Shown: piece after piece, positions 33,470 through 45,175 of the stretch
Layout of the letters: the number at the start of each line of letters is the position of its first letter
Position numbering within the stretch: the stretch's first letter is position 1
Origin: Arcuatula senhousia
Lineage: Eukaryota; Mollusca; Bivalvia; Mytilida; Mytilidae
Assembly (NCBI GenBank): GCA_963971305.1
Contig: OZ020313.1
Location: 21,463,260-21,527,259, forward strand
Reading direction: 5' to 3'
DNA length: 64,000 nucleotides
The notes under the pieces: generated by a model
Databases searched by the model: none
The model's input: the letters and a program-made list of their open reading frames with translations, nothing else
What the model was told of the DNA's origin: nothing
Made by a program: the position numbers and the translations under genes

Positions 33470-34370
33470 GTCTTAAAGAAGCCATACAAGTTAATTCATG
33501 TTTTCGAAATAAATTTTGCTGTTGCCGAATTGAGTTCATGAGCCAAATCATTTTTTAACTGAGTTAAGATGATTAAAGTTTGAACAATGTTGGCTTATTT
33601 TTTGTAAGAGGATATTTCTATCTTCATTTAACTTTGTACAGTCAAACAAAAAATGAGATTCGTCCTCCACTTCACCAGAAGAGCAACGAGTGCAGATTCT
33701 GTCTTCTGGGAGAGTACACTGGTATCTGCCAGTTCTAATCTTTAAATGATGACATGATGTGCGAAGTTTTGTGAGACTCCTCCTTTGCTCAAAATTATTT
33801 AATTTTAAAGATATTTCTCTCGTCCATAATTGGATTTCATTTTTATATAAGTTCTTAATTTTCCATCCTTTTGTTCTTCGAGTTTTTTATACCATGATTC
33901 AACAAATTTTGATTTTAAAAGAGTTTTTGATTTATTTTTTGAAAGTCTGTAATGATGAAATTGTTGGATAAAGATTTTTTATTTCAGGCATACTTTCTGA
34001 AAGAGTTTGTATAGCTCCCTACCAAAATGATTTCTTTGATAAAGAGAGGTTTTTAGATGTTTCAAACGCATCTTGGAGAATAGGAAATGAAGTCTTTAAA
34101 TTATTCAAATGATAAAGATAGTTAATCATAGCTTTAATAATATCATATTGTAGTGGAAATCTCCCCAATTCTGACAATATGCCAAAGCTTGAGGATTTAC
34201 TATGAAGTCCAAGAACATTTTTACATAATTTAATATGAAGTGATTCACATTTTAAGTTTGGGTATATTTTATCAAGGGATATATTTCCATTTCTAAATTT
34301 GCTGTTTAGTATTAGTATTAGTATTAGCTGTATTAGTTTTAAAACTTCCCCAAATTTCACACCCATATAA
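33470..34370 (-). pseudogene. Non-LTR retrotransposon C-terminal fragment with CCHC knuckle
   Basis: Reading on the minus strand, 34366-34019 encodes the region after the reverse transcriptase core (DKIYPNLKCESLHIKLCK, LGLHSKSSSFGILSELGRFP). Other frames downstream (to about 33480) give TGRYQCTLPEDRICTRC and EVEDESHFLFDC, a C-x2-C-x9-H-x4-C knuckle (about 33640-33705) typical of the C-terminus of several LINE clades. The frames are broken at least once between the two parts, and the catalytic YADD region is absent. The clade is not resolved. Confidence 0.75.
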
Positions 34371-35119
34371 CATATATTTACATGTAGTAATGACTACATC
34401 TACTGTGTGCTTAATTTTACTGTAGCTTTAATTACATTCATGTTTTGCCTGTTTACTAGTAGTTTATTCACTTTTGTCTGGGATTTTTACGTTAAGTTTA
34501 TTGTCTATTGGACATTAATCTAAATTCTTTTCTTTTTCACTTATTCTATCTTTGTTTTATTTGCTAAAATACATACAGGTTAATGTCGCTATTTTGACTA
34601 TGCTAAGTGTCGCTGTTTTTATAAAAATAAAAGCTAAAATGTCGCTGTTCTGAAAATGGCCGGGTCATTTGTCTTTACCCCATTCTATTTTCATCCCGAT
34701 CATGTACGTTATACCTTACTCACTGTTTGTCCGTTCGTCCGTCCATACGAACTTTTTTTTTTTCACACGGAGTGTAACCCCGAAAATGCTAACTGATTCT
34801 GAAGAAACTATAACTGTGAAAAAGGAAGGACACAATGACTTTTCACACATAGTATCTTGCATGTAAAAAAATAGCCGAACTTGGACATGTTTTGGTACCT
34901 CTAAGCGAATATACTCACATTTATGTTGAAGATCGATATCAATAACTTTATTAATGCAACTATAGACTAGTACAGTCATGGCATACAGTACAAAACAATG
35001 ACAATGACATACATGGGTAATAACAAATTGACATATAGAATATTAACTAAACATATAGTTAGTAATATATACATTTTATATTCAATATTGGAACAATATC
35101 CTAGACAGCGTGGACAACT
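34371..35119. other. Spacer between LINE fragments
   Basis: A (TAGTAT)-like run lies at 34305-34330 on the left border. At 34660-34760 stands GGGTCATTTGTC...GTCCGTTCGTCCGTCC, which on the minus strand is a GGAC microsatellite followed by GACC. The same combination occurs at 30178-30210 and 36214-36245, so it may be the end of another microsatellite-bearing family in reverse orientation. Confidence 0.4.
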
Positions 35120-35960
35120 GTCAAGTCTAACTATGGTCTCCCTTCCTCAGTTCTAATGACCGATCTATAAAAGAGACAAAGATCCCAATTTCTTCAGGTG
35201 TTGACGGGTTTAAAATTTTTATTAGTTTTTCATTATTGTTAAGAAGATCAAAATTTGGATACCAATCTAAAAGGTTTTTAAGAAATGTATCCCTTTCTTT
35301 TTGTTAATTATACAATTTAAAAAGAAATGTTGCTCATCATCTAAAGCATTACAGGTTTCACATAGTCTCAAATGTCTGGGAATTTTTAGATATCTACCAG
35401 TTTCAATAAATAATTGATGGTCACTTATTCTAAACTTTGTTATGTTTTGACGTACTTTTTTATTTGGATGTTTTAAGTAAAACTCCATTTGATTTTTAAC
35501 TTTAATGCTTTTATATAAGAACAACTTATTGTCTTCTGTTAAATTTCTATTTTGCTAATAGTTATTTTTTTTAAAAATATTCAGTCACACTGTCTTTAAT
35601 TATTTTTTTATCATGACCTAATTTCTTTATTGGATCCCAGTTTGCTAACTGATGTTTTTGTATATTAGTTCCAAAATATTTTTTGCAAAAGTGTTCCAAG
35701 AATATGTTCCCTCCACATCTAGCTTTTCTGTTAATTAAAAAGCTTCCTTTAGTTTTGAATTAATATTACTGCTATAGAGTCTAGCAAGATATGATATGGT
35801 TTGTATTTTTACAAGGGATTCAACAGGAAGTCTATCAAGTTCAGCTTTAGTTGCTAAATTTGAGGAACTTCTCTTAGTTCCAAGTGTATTTTAACAAAAA
35901 CTTAGATGTAGTTTCTCAATAGGTGTTTTATCTATAAAAACGTGTTGGGATCTACCTTTA
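35120..35960 (-). pseudogene. Second non-LTR retrotransposon C-terminal fragment with CCHC knuckle
   Basis: The minus-strand text gives TPIEKLHLSFC, LGTKRSSSNLATKAELDRLP and, further on (35524-35267), KVRQNITKFRISDHQLFIE, then GRYLKIPRHLRLCETC and DDEQHFFLNC, a C-x2-C-x7-H-x4-C knuckle. A frameshift near 35300 separates this from its C-terminal tail, ending ELRKGDHS and a stop near 35150. Stops interrupt the upstream part (after LSFC and after KEAF). Same region as the fragment at 33470-34370 but clearly diverged, so two separate insertions of related LINEs. Confidence 0.75.
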
Positions 35961-38247
35961 AATTGTTCTTGTGAGCTCTAAGTTTGGCTCTATAAAATTT
36001 CAAATAATGGTCCATGAAGCTTATGAATGAGTGCATCAAATATATTGCATGAGACTTTATTAATGATATGCACATGACTAACTGAGATCCACTCCTAAAT
36101 TATGTACTGGATGATCCATCAGCCTCTGCGGGGACAGATACTATACGCGCGATTTTATTTATGAATTGTGACACGTGTTAACAGTCCTTCCCATTTTTAA
36201 ATAGATGAAGGTCTAGGAGTCGGGTCATTTCGTCCGCCGTCCGTCGCGCTGTAGGGGTGCTGTCTTGTGTAATCTGAATCTAAAAATGGAATTGTTCATA
36301 ACTTTGGTGTCCGTCGGTCCATCTGATTAGAAGCACTTGGACTTGTACTACTTTTACTTGGGTTTTACTTAGAATGAATGCAGATACTAAAACGAAAGCA
36401 AATACACATTTTTTTGTATAGAATTAGGTAAGGCAAACCCAATAAACTTGTTTTGGCTCAATAATTTTTTAGGTTAATCTTAGGCTTTTGAGATATTACC
36501 AGTCAAAATTTGGATACATTGTAAAAAGTATGGGAAAATATCCAACCATAATGTTTTTCCTATATGGTTAACCAACCAAAATATATGTAGGCGCCAACTA
36601 CGCCAAGAACTATATTTTTGTAAAAATGTAAAAACTGCAATGGGTTTATTTTTATGATAAAATGAATGAATCTATACCCCAAAAATCTAAAAGTGGAAAT
36701 TATCAATGAGCCACTCCCTGCCCGATGCTTATGTGGAAAAGTACTTAAATCGTCCACGGACGGTCGACAGACGCCAAGTTATGGCAAATAAAATCATAAT
36801 TAGGGCCAAAAAGCATGCAGTATCGAGGATTTGAAAAAGCTAAAGTTTTCCTGTCGTCTGTTGTCGCAACAACATTTGTAGAATACAGTTACAGATATTA
36901 TAAACCCAAATACGATTAAAGGATGTAACTTTAAAATTGAAAAAAAATTGCAATATTTTTAATTATAAATGTTAACATACACGAACGACGGAAATTAACA
37001 TATACAGAGTTTAAAATATAAAATAAATTTAATCAGAAAATCGACATAATTAATTAAGTAAGTTACAGGTAGCATAGCTCTAGTTTCATAGGTTCGTACG
37101 CAAAGATTTGTTCATTGAATCTGTGTATAATTATAGGTATGTATCAAGTTTTTCGGCTATGACTTGCATATATTCGGTTTCCAATTTAAATCCCCGTCAC
37201 AAAATGCTAAAGCAACCTCCCTCGGGTCCACAATATACATTTTATAACACTTCTTGGTGGCTGATTACGAAATCACACAAAAATCGTGAAATAGTCCAAT
37301 TGCATCTAAAAAAGTGCGTTTTAGCATTACCCTGTATATTCTAATAATTTAGTGGATTTATTTCTATTTATTGACCTGTAATGTATATTAGATAGAATGG
37401 CAACTTGTTAATTCTTCAGTATAAGTGTTTATGAGAAAAATGTCACAAAATTGGATTATTTTTCACACAGTAAAACTACTTTTTGTCGTTCTATGAAATT
37501 AATCAAAATAAATTGCATGAAACAAACAACAAAGATTAAGGAGTTTCATTTAATTTGGTATAAAAAGACATAGGTCCATGTATTTTGATTTTACAGGTCT
37601 ATGATAAAGATAATTTTTGTGAAAAATTAGTTAAAACTCATAACATCTAAGAAAGATCAAGAATGGACGTAAAAAGATTCATGCAAAGATCTGTTGTGTT
37701 TTTAAGATATTACAAATACGAAATTTTATTTATAAACTCGCCTGAAATATTGTGAGATTTTACCAATTTGCAAATCCATTCTAATATGACGGTCTAAGAT
37801 ATTTTGAATTTTCTGGAATCACGATTTTGTGGAATTCTCAGGTATGATGAAGCATTTCTTTTTATTTCATTTTTTTTTTACTGTCATGTTCCGTTATAAA
37901 TCGTGTTATGAAAAATAATTATCTAAAAACTCTTTTGATCTTAACAACCAACCATTAATGAACAATAATAATTCACATTTAAATAGATAAATTATCGTAA
38001 CGACACAAATATAGGGTGGTTCCATATTTATTTATTTATTTTTTGCAGTGTGTTATAAAGCTCAGAAGTATATTTAGTGGCAAAAAGCGAAAAAAATAAT
38101 GTTTATGTTTTTCATTTTTTTTCAAATTTGCTCTAGATATATCTTAAACAAAGAGTCAATAAATTAACAAATGAAATATTTAACTTATTTTAAATCCTTC
38201 AACACCATCAAAAGCAAATAAACTAGCCTCCTTCCTTAAAAGATCAA
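35961..38247. other. Unassigned region with repeat relics
   Basis: 36214-36245 carries GGGTCATTTCGTCCGCCGTC, the same element end seen at 30178 and 34662. 36757-36795 (CGGACGGTCGACAGACGCCA then AGTTATGGC) resembles a decayed family A 3-prime end. The rest (36800-38247) is A+T-rich with no supported feature. Confidence 0.4.
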
Positions 38248-40690
38248 TTGAAACTTGAAACTTGAAACTTTATTATTTGCTTAAACGCCTATTTCTACAA
38301 CAATGTATTCAATGGCGTTGTACAATTCAATTATAAAAAAGTATACAAATAATTATAAAAAAATATATACATATAAACACACAAATAGACTGATCATAGA
38401 ACAATAATTGCTGTTTTCATACATTCAAAATAAAGCAAAATAGTTTTCAAAGTAAAATGACTTCAGCTTGCTTTTTAAAACATCAACAGATTTAGAAGTT
38501 CTTAAAGTAACAGGTAGCTCGTTCCAGAGTTTTGGTCCAATGGTAGAAAAAGATTTTCTCTTATTAAAAGGAACAACATAACATCCTTTAGCAGATTCTG
38601 AAGATCTTAATGTACGTTTAGGCACCTGATGAGTTAAAAGATCGATTAAATAAGATGGTGCGTTCCCTACCGAACAGTTGTACATATAAATAAGTATTTT
38701 AAAGTTTATTCTCGCTTTAACAGGAAGCCAGTGCAAATCAAATAATGCCTGTTTTGAACTGTCATACTTTGAGCGATTTAACACAAGCTTGGCACACATG
38801 TTCTGAATACGCTGAAGTTTCATTAATTCATTTTGAGCAATACCATATAAAATAATGTTACAATAATCTAAATGGGAAATAACTAAGGATAATAACAGTG
38901 TCTCTGTAGCCTCTTTTGACCAATATTTTCTGATGCTTTTAATTTTAAAATAATAAAGCATGGCTGTTTTACACTTTCGTTTAACATGTTCCTGAAAATT
39001 AAGTGACTCATCTAAAAAAGCACCAAGATATCTTATACAATTTGCTGGTGTGATAACCTCATTACATATTATTATTTCTTTAGTACAACACTTGTTTAGT
39101 TGTGATCGGCTACCAAAAAGGATAAATTCTGTTTTTGAATTGTTCATTTTTAACTTATTGTTATTCATGCAATTGTTAATTTCAATAGCACAGTTCTGTA
39201 AATCGTCAATGGCACAAGCTTCTTCTGTCGGTGTCGGTTTAAATCGCGTATTGGCTGTATGATCGTCAGCGAATCCATACACAGTTATAGATGGAGGCAC
39301 GATATCAGAAATTGTTCCCGCATATGCCAGGTATAACCAAGGACCCAGGCAGCTTCCCCCTGTGGGACACTACAGTCAAGCATCCGTTCGGAGGATACAG
39401 ACGAGTTAACACTTACACGATAGCTGCGGGGGCGCAGATACGAATCTACCCATGCTAGTGCGGATCCTCAAACGCCATACTGATTCTGAAGCACATCGAG
39501 AAGAATATCGTGGTCAACCGTGTCGAAGGCGGCACTAAGGTCTAACGCGATTAACGCAGTAACTTCCTGGTGTTCCATTCCGTCTAGAATGTCATTAACG
39601 AGTCGGAGAAGAGCAGACTCACAAGAATGAAACTGGCGATATGCTGACTGGTTTTTCGGAAGTAGACTGTTAGCGTTCACGTGTTTGTTGAGTCGATACA
39701 ATAAGGATTTTTCGATTAGCTAAGACAAGAATGACAGATTACTGACTGGACGATAGTTGGAAAACGTAAGTTCTAGTCCTGCCCTTTTCAACAGAGGTCT
39801 GACTATTGCCTGTTTCCACTTCAGAGGAAATACACCCTGAGTCAAAGAAAGGTTTACAAGCTCAGTAACTGTTGGCAACAGTTCGTTTAGAAATAACTTG
39901 AGCACTTTTGTAGGCAAGATGTCGAGTTCGCAAGTTTTACATTGCAGCTGATTAATCAGAGCTTTAATTTCATCTTGTGAAAGACGTTCAAAGGAACTAA
40001 ACTCTTGCACGTCTTTATAAAGGGGTTTATAACTATCGAAGTCTTTTAAGGAATCGCGTATTCGTTTGATCTTGTCCATGAAATTATCTGCAAACTTGTC
40101 GGCGAGAGTATTTTCGTCTTCCACTGGCGGCATGGGGTTTTCTGATGTACTTCCGGTAAGTTCTTTCACGGGCTTTTAGAGTTTTTTAGAGTCACCTTTA
40201 AAATCTAGTATCGTTTGACTAAGAACGGACTGCTTTTCGTTCTGAAGCTCGCGATGGTATGCGTTAAGCGCGGTCTTTTAGTTTTCATGGTCACACGGCT
40301 GTCGATGTTTTCGCCAGAGTCTCTCCAAACGCCGCATCGCTCGTTTGCTAACAATATTCTCCTTTTTAACCCGTGTTACCACTTTGACAGCGCAGTGATC
40401 GGACAGGAACGGACCCGGTTCACAGGATAATAAATCATCCCCATTCGTAAATTCGGTGATCACCAAGTCAAGACTGTGACCGTGAACATGTGTTGGAAAG
40501 TCTACGTGTTGTTGTAACCCGAGGGCAATTAAAGAGTTATTGAAGTCCGAAACCGCATTACTGCCATCATTGATATGCAAGTTGAAATCTCCCATGATCA
40601 TGAGATTTGAATATTTCGGGACGATTTCTTCGTGGAACTAAAAAAACTCTAAAACGAATTGACTCGGTGTTGCTAATGAAGTGGGAGAAT
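38248..40690 (-). pseudogene. CR1/L2-like non-LTR retrotransposon, 5-prime truncated and decayed
   Basis: Minus-strand order: end of an apurinic-type endonuclease (IMGDFNLHI near 40600, FLSDHCAVKV near 40400), a linker, then reverse transcriptase with FSNYRPVSNLSFLS (about 39725), ALDLSAAFDTVDHD (39542 downward), VPQGG...LGP (about 39350), YGFADDHT (ADD at 39270-39262), then LHWLPVKARINFKILIY (about 38735) and the C-terminus at 38425. In-frame stops lie at 40640-40638, 40280-40278, 40178-40176, 39722-39720 and 39467-39465, and a frameshift falls inside VPQG. The 3-prime end has AATAAA (38274-38269) and three GTTTCAA repeats (38268-38248), as in CR1/L2-type tails. The N-terminal half of the endonuclease and any ORF1 are missing. 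Confidence 0.9.
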
Positions 40691-40825
40691 CTTAGTTTAT
40701 TTAAATATATTTTAAATATAAAGTGAATATGTCTAGTATATTTGTGTTTTTTTTTGTGTATAAATATGTTTTGTGTCACAAACTAATATAAGTTTAAAAG
40801 ACAATAAAAGTTTGATTTGATTTGA
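40691..40825 (+). mobile_element. 3-prime tail of another retroelement, opposite orientation
   Basis: On the plus strand the text ends AATAAA (40803-40808) followed by three TTTGA units (40811-40825), a polyadenylation signal plus short tail repeat like that of the neighbouring LINE but with a different repeat. It meets the broken endonuclease of that LINE tail to 5-prime-break. Upstream sequence of the element is not recognisable. Confidence 0.4.
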
Positions 40826-40953
40826 CTAATTAAAATTATCTAAATGTATAGGCTAAAATCTTCAATCATTCATTAAAAGTTAGAAAATGAGAAAAATAAA
40901 TACCAGTTTTATTAAATTCTCTCTGATACAATAATTACGATTATAAGAATCTA

Positions 40954-41102
40954 ACACCGGTGTTAGGGCAAGATAAGGAAATCTCCAACACCCCGAGGGT
41001 AAGATTTCAAGTCTGCAACGAGGCTCTGCCGAGTTGCAGATTTAAAGAAATCTTACCCAAGGGTGTCGGAGATTTCCTTATCTTGCCCTAATCATCGGTG
41101 TT
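40954..41102. repeat. Foldback of about 150 bp
   Basis: TAGGGCAAGATAAGGAAATC (40964 on) with CTCC is inverse to GGAG with GATTTCCTTATCTTGCCCTA (41067-41090). Inside, GGGTAAGATTTC pairs with GAAATCTTACCC and TCTGCAAC with GTTGCAGA. Outside, ACACCG pairs with CGGTGT. Nearly the whole 150 bp can form one stem: a MITE-like or foldback element. Confidence 0.8.
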
Positions 41103-41699
41103 TGATTATTTTTCTCACTAAACCCGTACAACGTGGATTTTTTTACAAAACATAGCGTGACGTAAACAATAGAGTTACGTCCCTTGGAAACTGCACGAGG
41201 CTATCTCACATGGGGTGGTGTGAGACAGAAAAATCTCACACCGCTAAAAATAGGAACTGTCCTGTCCAAAAAGTGAGAAATGATTTTCTCAGATTCTCTC
41301 AAGTACTGTCAAACTAATCCTGTATCCATTATTGTTTGTTTATTCTAGATGCTATTTGAATTTTCATTCATGACTTGACAGGGCTCAGCGGAATCTATTG
41401 GCGGCATATTAAAAAAGATTCAACTATCTTTACAAAACTTTTGCAATATTTTAATTAAATTAAACTAATTTGTATAATTAATAATGAGCTAGAACAAAAG
41501 CATCATGTCTTTAGCATTTTTAGTGCATATTTGTTTTTTTGTTTTTTTAGAATATCAAGGAGTCCTGTGCAGTGTCAAGACATCCCCGACCAATTCACCA
41601 TGAATATAGAGCTTATATTTATTACCTAGCAACATAGAGAATTCGATTTTACCATACTGGAGCATAATAAATCATTTATTAGTTTAAACATATTTATTT
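41103..41699. other. Unassigned spacer
   Basis: A+T-rich. No gene or repeat end recognised; short G-rich TGGGGTGGTGTGAGAC text at 41212. Confidence 0.4.
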
Positions 41700-42033
41700 A
41701 CCCTGGATTGGGAAACAAGCTTAATGCTTATATTAATCCCTCTCCAGCTAGCAGATTGCGAGTGTGGCCTTTGTAGCGACCCCCATTGAGCCTACTCTTA
41801 TCGAATTCTACAAAGGGGTTTTTAACGTGCATGGGGTATTGCTCTCCCATACACGGGACAACCTTTTTTCGTCCCTTCCGAAGGACTAGCATCGGTTCTT
41901 GAGATCATCCTCGCAAATGGTGTCAAGAGAGAGTCGGAAAATTGGTTCATGAAATTTTCACCCCTGACGAGGATCGAACCACGAACCACGGTGTTAGTAG
42001 CCCGACACGTTAACCACTACACCACCGGCTCTC
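41700..42033 (-). mobile_element. tRNA-derived SINE
   Basis: On the minus strand it starts AGAGCCGGTGGTGTAGTGG. A box A-like TGGTGTAGTGGTTAACG lies at 42024-42008 and a perfect box B GGTTCGATCC at 41980-41971, the spacing of a tRNA gene. The head is followed by a body containing GGGAGAGCAATACCCCATGC, CACGTTAAAAACCCCTTTG and CTCAATGGGGGTCGC, and it ends in TAAATAAATATG-rich text near 41700. The core string CACGTTAAA..CCC recalls conserved SINE cores of molluscs and other invertebrates. Family name not assigned. Confidence 0.68.
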
Positions 42034-42315
42034 TCATTTATTGAACAAATTCATGCAAGGTTCTGTGAATTAAAAAGACAGCAGCCTGCAATATTTCTGA
42101 GTCTACCCATTAGTTGTTTTATTAAAACACAAAGTCTTATATAGTTCATACATACTAAAAAACATCAAAATGAAAGAGAATTTACTTTAATGAAATTCTC
42201 CAAGATTTGTTTGTTCAACGTTATATTGATAATCTAAATAGTTAAACAGAAAACTCCAAACTGTATCTATATAGCCACCTAAAGACAGATTTAACAAGAA
42301 AATGTGCCAAACAGA

Positions 42316-42768
42316 CACCGTGCCCCGCCTTTATTTTTATCAAAAATTAAAATATACCTGAGAGAAATCCGATTTTATAGGGCACAATAACTGGAAATGG
42401 ACTTTAACAATTTTTCTGTAAGTTGTAAATCCATGTGGAAAATATAGGTCACAGCCAGCATCTGAGGCATCCTCTTTGCTTAACATATCAACATGTGTAC
42501 AAACCATAACAATATGGTTGTTGTGGCACTTGCCAGTAAGCGGGAATTAATTTTAACCATTCTTTCGTTAATGGTCATCCATGCAGAAAATATAGGTCAT
42601 AGCGAGCATATCCTTTGTGGTAAGCATATAACTAGGTTTATCAACCATACCAATACGGTTGCTACATGGCACTTGTCAGGAAGTGAAAATTTGGGGGGTT
42701 TCGAACGGACGGACGAACGAACCCGAACACTGTATGCCCCTATAGATTCGTAGGCGGAATATAAAAAT
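42316..42768 (+). mobile_element. Family D-like element, diverged
   Basis: It opens CCGTGCCCCGCC and ends CACTGTATGCCCCTATAGAT followed by TCGTAGGCGGAATAT, comparable with the ATGCCCCGC/GCGGGGCAT ends at 8975 and 9451 but decayed. Two cores of about 150 bp share AAAATATAGGTCA, CAACCATACCAATACGGTTG and GTGGCACTTG-like text. A GGACGGACGAACGAACCC run precedes the 3-prime end. Confidence 0.55.
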
Positions 42769-43189
42769 AGAAAACTATTTGAAACAATTCGGAATTCGCA
42801 TGCAATCACGAGCGATAAATGAAAATTCCTAGACATTGATAAATACATCTATTGGTAATGCTGGCGTCACACTGTACCGATTTTGAAATACGATAGACAC
42901 ACGAATATGAAAATTTCAACTTCGTGCGAAGTTAGTTCCGAACTTGATTAAAATTAAAAATCAAAAACGAAGGATGTATGATTAGAACCGATGGCTAAAC
43001 GATTAGAAAAGTAGCACATACGAATAGAAGCGAACCGATTAAGAAGTTGTTAGGATGTTATAAATCGATCGAAGGAGAAACGAAGATATACGATGGCTGT
43101 AAGACGTTGTGTTTAGCATACGATGGGTTTAGCATCCCGACGAGTATACGCAGTATGAAATGTTAAAACGCGATTTGCAATAAGATTAT
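42769..43189. other. Spacer with scattered CGAT/ACGA-rich text
   Basis: The stretch 42860-43165 is unusually rich in CGAT, ACGA and CGAA words for this A+T-rich window (for example ATACGATGGCTGTAAG and ACGATGGGTTTAGCATC) and begins GCTGGCGTCACACTGTACCG. It has the look of a decayed DNA element, but no second terminus was found. Confidence 0.35.
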
Positions 43190-43267
43190 TATATACTAGC
43201 CACAAAAAGAAACGATACCAAAGATTAAAATATCTTTGGTATCGTTTCTTTTTGTGGCTAGTATATA
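43190..43267. repeat. Perfect 36-bp-arm hairpin
   Basis: The left arm (43190-43225, starting TATATACTAGCCACAAAAAG) is the exact inverse of the right arm (43232-43267), with a 6-nt loop TAAAAT. There are no mismatches over 36 bp. Confidence 0.95.
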
Positions 43268-45175
43268 TTATAATATTTCCATAGTACAATGAAAATGTTT
43301 GACTTCAATTTGTTATATGAATGAAATGAATAATTTTTCCTTAAATTGAAGTGAACAACATTTTTCTATACCGTCAAATAACGTAAATTTTGACGTTTTT
43401 TTCTAAAACAATAAAAAGTGAAAGTTCTCCACTTAAAAAATTATAAAATATAACCTTGATTTTTATAAAATGTTTCATTTTTTACAAGAAAAACAAAAGG
43501 TGATCAAAACTGAAACTGCAAAGTCAAAAATCCGGATACAACGTCAACGTCAAAACAGAGAAAAAAAAGACATTAATTAAATTGTAAAGGTTTCTTTGCA
43601 TTTCAATGACGTTAAAATCAAAATTTGTTATTTAAACCCAATAAAACCAAGTCTGATGAATCATTTTTTACGAACATTTGGTAGTAAGACACAGTTCGGT
43701 TTTGTTTTTACAAGTTAGAATTTTTAAAGTAAAATACAAAGGTCGAATTTAAGTGGCTATTAATTAAGAATGCCCTATAATTAAGGAACGAAAGTGTGCT
43801 CAACTGATAGCCGGTCGACCCAGGTTTATGTACTTCAGAGCATGTATAGAACTATAGAGGATTTAGTGCAGGTTAGAGTCTAATCTAGGCTTGAATTATG
43901 GTAAAAATGTGTAATTTTTAGTATTTTATTCATGTATAATTCGTTTTCGGAGTTATCGGTTTGTTATAAAAAGATCTTATAAAAATAATTTTGCAAGTAA
44001 CAACTTACTGGAAGATAATCTATGGAATTTTAGGATTTCAAAGATGTATGATGAGTGTTTATAAGGTTAAATATTGTTTTAGTATAGGCTATTGGAAGAA
44101 GCATAATGAACGTTTCTGACGTTTAACGTTACTGTGTTTTACAACCTTTAATATTGAAAATCACTCCCGTACACGTCAACGACGAAAAACGTTGCAATTC
44201 ATAACCGCCGTTTTGCTCATATCCTTTGTCGAAACTTGCTTCATTTTTGCAGAGCTTATGCTGAATTATGAATCTGATTTCAAAATAGCAATCGATGCGC
44301 CAGAGAAGTGTTTTCGGAAAATGGCGCTTATGCAATGTTTACACTTAAATAGCACAATATCGCTCTTTCATCGCCCTAAAGATCAATCACTTGTTTTTCC
44401 ACTTTTAAACTGTTCAATTTGTGCAATTTTAAATGTTAAAACTGGTCGTTTTTATTTAAATCCTTGTTAAGTTGCTTTTAAACAAGTCAACTTCGCGTTT
44501 ACTTTATAAATTCTAGCTATTCTGCCTAGTAAAAGTCTATTTAAATTGTCCCTTCCTGCTTCTATAAAAAGTTAAAACGAAGGCTCTCTAAGTATACACC
44601 TGCTGTCTCTGATGTTAACCAGTATATATAAGAATATATGAGACATTTGATCTTAAGCTTACAAGCTGTATGTAGCGACTGTTATGATAGAACAGAAACA
44701 GATGTTGTTACTTTATCATGTTTTTGTTCGTGCCTTGTGCGAGTTGGCTCAAGCACACATAATCTGAAAACAGCAAGTATATGTAAAAACATTTACAACA
44801 AAGGATGCATTGTTATTGCAAATCGCGCTAAAAATGACAACCTGTTTTGCAATAAAGTAACCTGTTTTGCAGTGAAATTATAGTTCAGTCACGCTGCATG
44901 TCCATGATATCGACAACTAAGAGTTCATACATGTAATATCTTAATTTAAAATGAAGGGACTGAAGATAGCAAAGAATGTTACTTGATTTGTTAAGATCAT
45001 TGGAAGTCTAAGAAAGTTACGCGAAAGTAATGCGTTATTATTGAATAGAATCATGTTAGTAAGGGAAAATTGATAAAAGCGCGTTATACGCTAAAATTAT
45101 TTTTTATATTGGCATAGAGTTCAACAATTTTATCTGTAGTGATCGATTCTTAAATAAAGCGTGTTCACTTTACAA
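43268..45175. other. Quiet A+T-rich region
   Basis: Nearly 2 kb with no repeat ends or domains recognised. Open frames at 44192-44470 and 44638-44883 were examined: the first begins at TTG rather than ATG and the second has no domain, so neither is called. It could be unique host intergenic or intronic DNA. Confidence 0.4.

Noticed and set aside
39050..39262. Plus-strand open frame within the LINE
   Set aside because: Shadow of the reverse transcriptase on the opposite strand.
41971..42024. Functional tRNA gene
   Set aside because: Box A and box B are good, but the acceptor stem does not close and the sequence continues into a SINE body.
44192..44470. Secreted protein with signal-peptide-like start
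   Set aside because: The apparent start is TTG, no ATG precedes the hydrophobic stretch, and no domain follows.
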